A stretch of 10,112 bases of DNA, from contig JAHHSZ010000066.1 in assembly GCA_020024915.1 (NCBI GenBank), forward strand, positions 1 through 10,112, given 5' to 3'. Below, in pieces: positions 1 to 6,802 of the stretch. This DNA comes from Fusobacterium sp. GTDB taxonomy: Bacteria; Fusobacteriota; Fusobacteriia; Fusobacteriales; Fusobacteriaceae. The notes beneath the pieces are model-generated. The model made no database searches. It had not been told where the DNA came from and was given only the letters and a program-made list of their open reading frames with translations. A program made the translations under genes and the position numbers. How positions within the stretch are numbered: the first letter of the stretch is position 1; each line of letters starts with the position of its first letter.

Positions 1-1
1 T

Positions 2-2464
2 TTATTTTTCTACCCAGTTTACTAAAATTTCTCTAGTCTCATCTACTATCTCATCATAAGTTTTATCCTTTGGAGATATAGGAGAGAAAAATTTTATCTC
101 AACCTTAGTTGGTTTAGGAAATTTTGAATGACTTGGAAAAGCCTCATAAGCTCCTCTTATTCCAAAAGGTAATATATCCACATTCAACTCTTTAGCTAAA
201 ATAGCAAAAGATTTCTTAAACTCCAACATCTTTCCATCTCTTGATCTTGCCCCCTCTGGGAAGATCACTATATTTTTTCCATCTTTTAATACTTTAGCCA
301 TAGTCTGTAATACTTCACCTAGATTTTTATTTATATCTACCAATATTACATTGGAATGGTTTGCTAAAAACTTCATATACCCTTTATTAAAGTGCTTTAT
401 TTTAGCCAGTGAGTATGAATTCATCAAGTTTTTAAATGGTGTAGCATAGCCAAATACAAAAGCATCTAAAAAGCTTTGGTGATTTCCAGCAAAAATAACT
501 GGTCTGTCACTAGGAATATTCTCAACACCATATTTTTTTACTTTTACATAAAGAGTTAAAGGTACCCACAATATCATCTTTATTATATGAATAGCTATAC
601 TTGAAACTGGAAGATTTATTTTTCCTGCTTTATTCAAATACTCTTTCCAGTTTAACTCCTCAATATTTCCTGTTCCTCTATTTTCCTTTATGTAGAGAGC
701 TAATTTTTCCACAGTTGGATTATTTACTATTATACTCTCTTCATTCTTTATTCCATAGTTAGTCTCTAAATATGTAAGCAACTCTACCATATCAAGTGAA
801 TCCAAACCTAAATCTAATTCTAAATGGGCCATTGGAGTAATCTTGTTATTTTTTATCTTTTCAAGATAGTTTTTTAACTCTTTGTACTCTACATAATCAG
901 GCTCTTCAATACTTATATTCTCCTCTTCTTTCTTATTTATTATGGAGTTTAACATAAATCTTCTAATTTTTCCTAACTTAGTTTTTGGTAGTTCTTCTTG
1001 AACTATTCTTATATCAAGTATCTTTCTATAGTTTGGAGCTTTCCCATTATATTTGTCTATTACTCCCCACTTCAATGTCTCTTTTATATTACTAATCTTC
1101 TCCTCTACTATTTTTTGGAAATTTGGATAAACAATAGCTGTTAATACAGAATCAACCTCAGCTATAGCTATCTCCTGTATTAGATTTGTATTAGCCATTA
1201 CCCATTGTTCAATCTCAACAGGGTTGATATTTTTTCCATTGGATAGAACAATCATCTCTTTTTTACGTCCTGTTACATATAGATACCCATCTTTCAATTC
1301 TCCTAAATCTCCAGTATGTATCCACCCATCTTTATCTATTGTCTCTGCAGTTGCCTCAGGTCTCTTATAGTAACCTGCCATTACATTTCTACCTTTAGCC
1401 AATATCTCCCCATCATCTGAAATTTTTACCTCTACACCTGGCAATATTTTTCCAGCTGATCCTGGAACTATCTCATTTATTGGAGTAAAAGCAATCATTG
1501 GAGCAGTCTCAGTCATTCCATACCCTTCACATACTTGAATCCCAAGTGTCAAAAAATCCTTTGATATCTGTGGATCCAATTTTGACCCTCCAGATACAAA
1601 AAATCTTAAACTTCCACCAAATCCTTCATGAACCTTTTTAAATATTCTCTTTCTTATTGAGATACTATTTATCTTTCCTGCTAATTTAAAGATACTTTTA
1701 GTTATTTTAGAAGAGTTAATCTTCTCCATAATCTTTTTATGTAACATCTCCCAAAGTCTTGGAACTCCTATCATCATTGTCACTTTATACTCTTGTAGAG
1801 CTATCAACATAGACTGTGAAGATAGCTCCTTTAAAAATATGATTGTTGCTCCCTTTGCCAAAGGTATAACCCCAGCTCCCAACAATGGAAATATATGATG
1901 CATAGGTAAAAGTGCCAATACTATATCTTCCTGTAAAAACATCTTATACTTATCAAGTCCCTCTATATTTACCAAAATATTATCAAATTTTAACATTACT
2001 CCCTTAGGATTTCCTGTTGTTCCTGAAGTGTATAGCATCAAAGCTATATCTTCTCTTTCAGGTGCTTTTAAAACATACTCATCTATCTCTATACTAGTAC
2101 ACTCAATCTCATCTACAACTACTATCTCTATCTCTTTTCCACTTAAGGCAAGAGCTGACTTAGTTGCTTCTAGATTATTTTTTGAAGTATAAATATATTT
2201 AGCATCTGAGTCATTAAGATAATATACTAACTCCTCACCATTAAAACTAGCATCTAAACATACACAAGTTCCTCTTCTATCCCAAATTCCTAAAAAACTA
2301 TATAGCAACTCAGGTCTATTTTCCATAAAGATAATTACCCTATCTTGTACTCCTATATCCACCCTTTTTGAAAAAATCTTACTCTTTTCAATTACCTCTC
2401 TATAGCTAATTTTATTCCCATCATAAATAATAGCTGTCTTATTATAATCTTTTACAAAATTCAC
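2..2464 (-). CDS. Acyl ligase / acyl-carrier / PlsC acyltransferase fusion, copy 1
   Basis: This 820-residue protein has three enzyme parts in one chain. Residues 1-510 form an AMP-forming fatty-acid ligase of the long-chain acyl-CoA/ACP synthetase type: P-loop YTSGTTGNPKG (145-155), the GVPRLWEML block (233-241), HTGDLG (383-388), GRKKEMI (399-405) and the C-terminal catalytic lysine K499 in KLGKIRR. Residues about 522-597 are an acyl-carrier domain with the attachment serine S556 in LGLDSLDM. A hydrophobic stretch (about 623-642) precedes a PlsC-type acyltransferase with the HX4D motif NHQSFLD (H662, D667), FPEGARSRDG (735-744) and LPFGIRGAYE (765-774). All key residues are present. Inferred role: ATP-driven activation of free fatty acid, loading on its own carrier domain, and transfer to a glycerol-phosphate or lysophospholipid acceptor at the membrane. 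E. coli Aas joins related ligase and acyltransferase domains in the opposite order. The start is GTG, fixed by the AGGAGG site just before it. It is the last visible gene of the operon and a paralogue of the gene upstream. The substrate is not known from sequence. Confidence 0.88.
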   Translation of the reverse strand: MNFVKDYNKTAIIYDGNKISYREVIEKSKIFSKRVDIGVQDRVIIFMENRPELLYSFLGIWDRRGTCVCLDASFNGEELVYYLNDSDAKYIYTSKNNLEATKSALALSGKEIEIVVVDEIECTSIEIDEYVLKAPEREDIALMLYTSGTTGNPKGVMLKFDNILVNIEGLDKYKMFLQEDIVLALLPMHHIFPLLGAGVIPLAKGATIIFLKELSSQSMLIALQEYKVTMMIGVPRLWEMLHKKIMEKINSSKITKSIFKLAGKINSISIRKRIFKKVHEGFGGSLRFFVSGGSKLDPQISKDFLTLGIQVCEGYGMTETAPMIAFTPINEIVPGSAGKILPGVEVKISDDGEILAKGRNVMAGYYKRPEATAETIDKDGWIHTGDLGELKDGYLYVTGRKKEMIVLSNGKNINPVEIEQWVMANTNLIQEIAIAEVDSVLTAIVYPNFQKIVEEKISNIKETLKWGVIDKYNGKAPNYRKILDIRIVQEELPKTKLGKIRRFMLNSIINKKEEENISIEEPDYVEYKELKNYLEKIKNNKITPMAHLELDLGLDSLDMVELLTYLETNYGIKNEESIIVNNPTVEKLALYIKENRGTGNIEELNWKEYLNKAGKINLPVSSIAIHIIKMILWVPLTLYVKVKKYGVENIPSDRPVIFAGNHQSFLDAFVFGYATPFKNLMNSYSLAKIKHFNKGYMKFLANHSNVILVDINKNLGEVLQTMAKVLKDGKNIVIFPEGARSRDGKMLEFKKSFAILAKELNVDILPFGIRGAYEAFPSHSKFPKPTKVEIKFFSPISPKDKTYDEIVDETREILVNWVEK

Positions 2465-2467
2465 TAA

Positions 2468-2476
2468 CTCCTCCTT
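2468..2476 (-). promoter_or_regulatory. Strong ribosome-binding site that fixes the GTG start of fusion copy 1
   Basis: The minus strand reads AAGGAGGAG, with the AGGAGG core five bases before the GTG at 2464. No ATG lies nearby in frame, so GTG is the start. Just upstream, 2500-2476 can fold into a small hairpin: AGTAA (2497-2493) pairs with TTACT (2485-2481), and TGA pairs with TCA outside it. The hairpin touches the edge of the binding site, so an effect on translation is possible but unproven. Confidence 0.75.
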
Positions 2477-2497
2477 GAATAGTAAATCTCCGTTACT

Positions 2498-2638
2498 TCA
2501 ATATTCAATAGCATCACTTTGGTAAAACCCATGTGAATCTAAATATTCAGGAACAAATACTTTTATCCCCTCATAGCTATTTATTTCAATATAATTTCTT
2601 ACTTTATCATCAATTTTAATTCCTATATTAACTCTCTT
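2498..2638 (-). pseudogene. Protein-like open frame without a normal start codon, possible gene remnant
   Basis: In the 163-bp gap between the two fusion genes, one minus-strand frame stays open for 46 codons and ends in TGA at 2500-2498. Its codons look coding (many GAT, AAA, GAA, TAT, GTA) and its product is protein-like, ending KVFVPEYLDSHGFYQSDAIEY with charged and aromatic residues well mixed. It contains no ATG, GTG or TTG in frame, and a TAA closes the frame right at its upstream edge. A start at ATA (2626) or at ATT (2614, six bases after AGGA) would be rare but not impossible. The simplest reading is the decayed tail of a former small gene left from the tandem rearrangement, or a small gene that lost its ATG by one substitution. 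The frame is the same as that of fusion copy 1 beyond the TGA. I do not recognise the family. Confidence 0.35.
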
Positions 2639-5120
2639 TTAACCAATCGTTTATATCTTTTCTAGCATCATTTACTATCTCATCAACAGTTAGTTCCTCT
2701 GGCTCTATCTCATCAAAGAATTTAATATCTATTGGTGATGATTTTGGCATCTTACTTCCATATGGCATGGACTCATAAGCTCCTCTTATTCCAAAAGGGA
2801 TAACAGGTATATTCAACTCTTTTGATAAAATTGCAAATGTCTTCTTAAACTCTTGTAACTCTCCATCTCTAGTTCTTGCTCCCTCTGGAAAGACAACTAA
2901 ATTCTTCCCCTCTCTCAATACTTTAGCTGATATCTGTAGAGTCTCCTTCAAATTTTTATTTATATCTATTATTATGATATTTCCCTTATCAGCTAAATAT
3001 CTTCTCATAGGTGTATCAAAATGTGTTGCCACAGCTATAAAATATGTGTCTTTCAATTTTTTATTTGGCATAGCTTGGTTAAATATTAAAGCATCTAAGA
3101 AACTTTGGTGATTTCCTACATAGATACTCGGTGCTTCTCCAATCTTCTCTATATCCAATTTATGTAGACGGAAATATAGAGCAAATATTGGTTTTAATAT
3201 TAACTTTGTAAATCTTGTCATAAAACTTGAACTAGGTAGCTCTAGATCTATATCTTGATTTAAAATGCTCTTCCAATCTATATTTTCCTCATGGAACTCT
3301 CCACCTTGCTCCTTTATAAATTTAGCTATATCTAAAATATTTTTTAGATTACTAAACTCCTCTTCATTTATCTTTACACCAAAACTTGATTCTATAAATG
3401 AAAGAATCTCAACAATATCTAAAGAATCTAGTCCCAAATCTAACTCTAAATGAAATTGTGGCTCTACCTCTACATTAAAACTTTCCTCAATATATTTTTT
3501 TAACTTTTCATATTGTAACGCTATCTCTTCAGGAACAAGAACACTCTCTTTCTTTTCTACCTTGCTATCTTTTACACTTTCATCAGCCTTATTAAGAAAA
3601 TCTTTCAACATAAATCTTCTAATTTTTCCAAGCTTAGTCTTAGGTAACTCCTCTTTTACTACCTTAACTTCCAAAATTTTTCTATATTTTGGAGCAGTTA
3701 CATTGTATTTATCAATAATCTCCCATTTTAAAGTCTCTTTGATATTAGCTATCTTTCTTTGTTTTATCAGATCAAAATCTGGGTATATAACAGCCATTAA
3801 ATGATTATTATATTCCATTATAGCTATCTCTTTTACTAAATCTGTTTCTTTTAATATAGAAGATTCTATATCTCCTGGATTTATATTTTTTCCATTAGAT
3901 AAAACTATCATCTCTTTCTTTCTTCCAATTATGAACAGAAAATCCTTTTCAAATTTTCCTAGGTCTCCTGTATGAAACCAACCATCACTATCAATAGCCT
4001 CAGATGTTGCTTTTGGGTTCTTGTAATATCCCTTCATTACATTGGCTCCCTTTACTAATATCTCTTCATCTTCTGCTATTTTAACTTCAATATCTGGAAT
4101 CAATTGTCCAACAGAGCCAATAACATTGTTATTTGGACGATTAAAAGCTATTATAGGAGATGTTTCAGTAAGTCCATATCCCTCTATTATTGGTAATCCT
4201 AATGCTTTAAAATTTGCTGAAACATCTGCATCAAGTTTTGCTCCACCTGATACTAATACTCTCATTGAGCCACCTAGCTCATCTGAAACCTTTTTAAATA
4301 CCTTTTTACTCAAGGCTAAACTATCTACTTTTTTACATAGGTTAAATAATTTATTGATTACATAGCTCTTATTTATTTTTCCCATTATCGCCTTGTGTAA
4401 CATCTCCCATACTCTTGGCACACCTATTATTACACTTATCTTGTGTTTCTTCAAAGCTGTTTTTAACGCCTCTGAAGATAACTCCTCCAATATTACCAAG
4501 AATGTCCCAAAATACATAGGCATAAGCATTGTCAAGTTTAATGGTAGTATGTGGTGATATGGAAGTATTGCTAGTACTCTATCCTTATCATTTACCAACT
4601 CTATCTCTCTTACAGCCTTGATATTTGATTCAATATTATTAAAAGTTAGCATTACACCTTTAGGATCTCCTGTTGTCCCTGAAGTGTATAACAGTAGTGC
4701 TATCTTTTCCATATCTGCTATATCCACCTCATAACTATTTGGTTCAAAATTCTCTGGAACAACTACATCATCAACTGTAATTATCTCTATCTCTCTATTA
4801 GAAAGTTCAACTCCCTCTTTAACTCTCTCATATATTTTTTTAGATGTAAATATATAACTAGGTTCAGAGTCTGAAAAAGCATAAGCAAACTGTTTACCAG
4901 TATATCCTGAGTCTAGAACTACTGCTGTATTATCCCTATCCCATACTGCAAAAATAGAACAGATCATCTCTGGCCTATTTTCCATTGTCACTACAACTCT
5001 TCCTTCTGTAACATTCAACATTGTTGAGTAATACTTTATTCTACGAATAATATCTCTGTAACTATACTCCTTCTCTCCAAATATTACAGCAGTCTTATTC
5101 CTATCATATATAAATCTCAT
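2628..5120 (-). CDS. Acyl ligase / acyl-carrier / PlsC acyltransferase fusion, copy 2
   Basis: This 830-residue protein has the same architecture as the copy downstream and aligns with it along its length. The ligase domain (1-510) carries YTSGTTGDPKG (145-155), GVPRVWEML (233-241), HTGDLG (383-388), GRKKEMI (399-405) and K499. The carrier domain (about 533-607) has its phosphopantetheine serine at S566 in LGLDSLDI. A hydrophobic segment (about 633-652) leads to the acyltransferase with NHQSFLD (H671, D676), FPEGARTRDG (744-753) and IPFGIRGAYE (773-782). The ligase halves match almost without gaps, while the linker before the carrier domain is about ten residues longer here and the copies differ most around the carrier and in the acceptor-facing part of the acyltransferase. 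The ATG at 5120 follows GGGAGGAAGA. The gene starts 12 bp after the stop of the 48-residue protein and so is co-transcribed with it and the regulator. Probable role is fatty-acid activation and glycerolipid acylation at the inner membrane; acceptor and chain length are unknown. Confidence 0.88.
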   Translation of the reverse strand: MRFIYDRNKTAVIFGEKEYSYRDIIRRIKYYSTMLNVTEGRVVVTMENRPEMICSIFAVWDRDNTAVVLDSGYTGKQFAYAFSDSEPSYIFTSKKIYERVKEGVELSNREIEIITVDDVVVPENFEPNSYEVDIADMEKIALLLYTSGTTGDPKGVMLTFNNIESNIKAVREIELVNDKDRVLAILPYHHILPLNLTMLMPMYFGTFLVILEELSSEALKTALKKHKISVIIGVPRVWEMLHKAIMGKINKSYVINKLFNLCKKVDSLALSKKVFKKVSDELGGSMRVLVSGGAKLDADVSANFKALGLPIIEGYGLTETSPIIAFNRPNNNVIGSVGQLIPDIEVKIAEDEEILVKGANVMKGYYKNPKATSEAIDSDGWFHTGDLGKFEKDFLFIIGRKKEMIVLSNGKNINPGDIESSILKETDLVKEIAIMEYNNHLMAVIYPDFDLIKQRKIANIKETLKWEIIDKYNVTAPKYRKILEVKVVKEELPKTKLGKIRRFMLKDFLNKADESVKDSKVEKKESVLVPEEIALQYEKLKKYIEESFNVEVEPQFHLELDLGLDSLDIVEILSFIESSFGVKINEEEFSNLKNILDIAKFIKEQGGEFHEENIDWKSILNQDIDLELPSSSFMTRFTKLILKPIFALYFRLHKLDIEKIGEAPSIYVGNHQSFLDALIFNQAMPNKKLKDTYFIAVATHFDTPMRRYLADKGNIIIIDINKNLKETLQISAKVLREGKNLVVFPEGARTRDGELQEFKKTFAILSKELNIPVIPFGIRGAYESMPYGSKMPKSSPIDIKFFDEIEPEELTVDEIVNDARKDINDWLKES

Positions 5121-5132
5121 TCTTCCTCCCGA

Positions 5133-5279
5133 TTATAAACTATCAATTAGTTCCTCTAGCTCTTTTTTATCCTGTGTGCTCAAGTCTATTCCTGATTTTA
5201 ATTTTTTTAGTATCTCACTATCTTGTGCTGACATACTTTTTTCTAAAACTTTTATTAGCATTCTTTCATAAAAACTCAT
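5133..5279 (-). CDS. Unrecognised 48-residue helical protein in the regulator-lipid operon
   Basis: A small gene fills the space between the response regulator and fusion copy 2. It begins MSFYERMLIKVLEKS and ends ELEELIDSL. The ATG at 5279 has a good ribosome-binding site (GGAG, 8 bases upstream), sits 17 bp after the regulator stop, and its own stop lies 12 bp before the next gene. This tight packing supports real translation. It is highly charged, has no cysteine, signal peptide or membrane segment, and should be mostly helical. Residues 17-27 (SAQDSEILKKL) and 34-44 (STQDKKELEEL) share the pattern S-[AT]-Q-D-x3-L-x2-L at a spacing of exactly 17 residues, so it looks like two capped helices made from a short internal repeat. 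I do not recognise a family. A partner or modulator of the regulator or of the lipid enzymes is a guess from position only. Confidence 0.7.
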   Translation of the reverse strand: MSFYERMLIKVLEKSMSAQDSEILKKLKSGIDLSTQDKKELEELIDSL

Positions 5280-5295
5280 CTCTTTTTCTCCTTAA

Positions 5296-5973
5296 TCATC
5301 TTAATACATAGCCAGCACCTCGAACTGTATAAAAAAGCTTCTCTTCAAAGTTTTTATCAATCTTATTTCTTAGGTGAGTTATATATACATCTACTATATT
5401 TGTATCTGATATGAAATCTATACCCCAAATCTTCTCTTTTATCATAGTACGAGTCAAAACTATATTCTTATTTCTCATAAAATACTCTAGTAATATATAC
5501 TCTCTAGTTGTCAATTCAATTGTTTTATTCCCTCTTTTAACCTCTCTAGTTAAACAGTTTAGAGATAAATCTTTTACAACTAAAATATTGTCTTGAAAAT
5601 TACCTGTTCTATCAGAACTTCTTCTCACAACTGCTCTTATTCTTGCAAGTAGCTCAACAAAAAGAAATGGTTTGACTATATAGTCATCAGCTCCGCTATT
5701 TAATACTCCTATCTTAGTCTCTATATCTGTATCACTAGATACAAATATCATTCCAATTCTTTTATCTATGCCCCTTATATACTTACAAAACTCAATTCCT
5801 GAGATATTTGAAATAATAGTATCAGCTATAATAAAATCATAACTTGCTATTGAAAAAAAGTCTTGTGCCTCCTCATAATTACAAGTATAATCTGCACTGT
5901 ACCCTGATTCCTTCAAACCTTTTGCTATATACTCTCCCTGTCTCTCATCTCGTTGAATAATAAGGATATTCAT
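5296..5973 (-). CDS. OmpR-family response regulator with atypical acidic pocket
   Basis: This 225-residue DNA-binding regulator has a receiver domain (1-118) and an OmpR/PhoB winged-helix domain (about 128-225, ending TVRGAGYVLR). The phospho-acceptor aspartate aligns with D51 (FIIADTIIS), the switch serine is S79, and K101 is kept in GADDYIVKPF. However, the two acidic residues that normally hold magnesium (D11-D12 of OmpR) align with Q7 and R8 in NILIIQRDERQ, and the usual LMLP after the aspartate is IISN. Standard phosphorylation is therefore doubtful. No histidine kinase gene lies in the window. The ATG at 5973 is preceded by AAGGAG five bases upstream. It is first in the operon and is followed closely by the 48-residue gene and the two lipid fusions, so it probably regulates this operon and perhaps membrane-lipid genes elsewhere. 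Target sites are unknown. An ordinary regulator with a distant kinase remains possible. Confidence 0.88.
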   Translation of the reverse strand: MNILIIQRDERQGEYIAKGLKESGYSADYTCNYEEAQDFFSIASYDFIIADTIISNISGIEFCKYIRGIDKRIGMIFVSSDTDIETKIGVLNSGADDYIVKPFLFVELLARIRAVVRRSSDRTGNFQDNILVVKDLSLNCLTREVKRGNKTIELTTREYILLEYFMRNKNIVLTRTMIKEKIWGIDFISDTNIVDVYITHLRNKIDKNFEEKLFYTVRGAGYVLR

Positions 5974-6015
5974 ATTTACTCCTTGTTTTCTTCATAAAAT
6001 AATATTACACTTATA

Positions 6016-6044
6016 ATTATACCATATTCTAAAAAAAATAGTAG
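6016..6044 (-). promoter_or_regulatory. Extended -10 promoter of the regulator-lipid operon
   Basis: The minus strand reads TGGTATAAT, a perfect TATAAT (6021-6016) with the TG extension one base before it. The -35 position at 17 bp spacing is CTACTA, a poor match, which is usual for extended -10 promoters. The expected transcript begins near 6009, giving a leader of roughly 35 bases before the regulator ATG. It lies in the 77-bp gap after the PP-loop pair, supporting a separate transcription unit. Confidence 0.7.
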
Positions 6045-6050
6045 TTAATT

Positions 6051-6800
6051 TTAGTTTAACATCTCTTTTATACTATTAAAAATCACACTTCTAACATCTT
6101 TATTCTCTGATGATAACTCTTTAATTAGGTTTTTAATTCTCAATCTCTTTGAGTTTTTACTAGTTTCATATGGGCAATCAGACTGTACCACTGGCAGCTC
6201 CTGTTTTTTTACATATTTTATTATATCTTTCTCCTCAACATATGCTAATGGTCTAATAACCCTTACTCCATACTCCTCTGAAATATAACTAGGCTTCATC
6301 ATCTTCATATTCCCCTGATAGAATACATTCATTAAAAAAGTTTCAATTATATCATCTTTATGATGTCCTAGAGCAAGTTTATTAATATTTTGTTCTTTCA
6401 TTATTCTGTATAGTATTCCTCTTCTAATTCTTCCACACAAAAAGCAAGGATTTTTAACCTCCTTTTCTCCAAATAGTAGTTCATTTAGATTAGTAGGCTC
6501 CACCTGCAGTTTTAACTCAAGTTCATTACAATATCTCTCAATTTTCTCATAAGATGATTTATCAGTATTTGGGTGTATATGTATAGGAATTATCTCAAAA
6601 TCTATCTGAGCTATCTTCTTTATCCTCACAAGAGCATTTAAAGTGGTTAAACTATCCTTTCCACCAGAGATTCCAACTGCTATTCTATCTCCCTCTTCTA
6701 CCATATTATAAGTGTGCATAGCTCTACCTATTGGGCTCCAGATAGTTTTTCCAAATCCCTTTCCCTCAATATTTTTTAAAATCAAGCTCTTTTTTTCCAT
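6051..6800 (-). CDS. TtcA-like PP-loop tRNA thiolation protein, second of a tandem pair
   Basis: This 249-residue protein belongs to the TtcA group of PP-loop ATPases. It shows the ATP pyrophosphatase loop SGGKDS (45-50), the cysteine pair PCFLCGRIRRGILYR (C119, C122), the GHHKDD motif (145-150), IRPLAYVEEKDI (182-193) and a third cysteine C209 in SDCPYE. Three cysteines in these places hold the [4Fe-4S] cluster in E. coli TtcA, which puts sulfur on cytidine 32 of tRNA. The same job or a related tRNA thiolation is likely here. The start ATG lies 2 bp after the stop of the upstream paralogue, and its ribosome-binding GGTGAG is inside that gene's end, so translation of the two is probably coupled. 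In the third-cysteine region it differs from the paralogue (SDCP versus SCGCP). Which of the two, if either, is the true TtcA equivalent cannot be decided from sequence alone. Confidence 0.85.
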   Translation of the reverse strand: MEKKSLILKNIEGKGFGKTIWSPIGRAMHTYNMVEEGDRIAVGISGGKDSLTTLNALVRIKKIAQIDFEIIPIHIHPNTDKSSYEKIERYCNELELKLQVEPTNLNELLFGEKEVKNPCFLCGRIRRGILYRIMKEQNINKLALGHHKDDIIETFLMNVFYQGNMKMMKPSYISEEYGVRVIRPLAYVEEKDIIKYVKKQELPVVQSDCPYETSKNSKRLRIKNLIKELSSENKDVRSVIFNSIKEMLN

Positions 6801-6802
6801 TA

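Noticed and set aside
2476..2500. Selenocysteine reading of the TGA with the hairpin as a SECIS element
   Set aside because: The loop lies only about six bases after TGA, closer than bacterial SECIS loops, the stem is short and AT-rich, and no cysteine-homologue context supports it.
2465..2627. Separate promoter for fusion copy 1
   Set aside because: The best -35-like TTCACA has only a TATTGA at 21-bp spacing. No convincing pair was found.
3265..4365. Plus-strand frames of 62, 80 and 107 codons inside fusion copy 2
   Set aside because: They are antisense to well conserved enzyme domains and rich in S, F, I and L, as antisense AT-rich frames are. The same reasoning rejects the plus-strand frames inside the regulator (5411-5596) and carB (8770-8994).
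6036..6060. Hairpin GTTAA/TTAAC followed by eight T at the end of the second PP-loop gene
   Set aside because: The stem is only five mostly A-T pairs and the T-run starts five bases later, so it is too weak to call as a terminator, though some termination there is possible.
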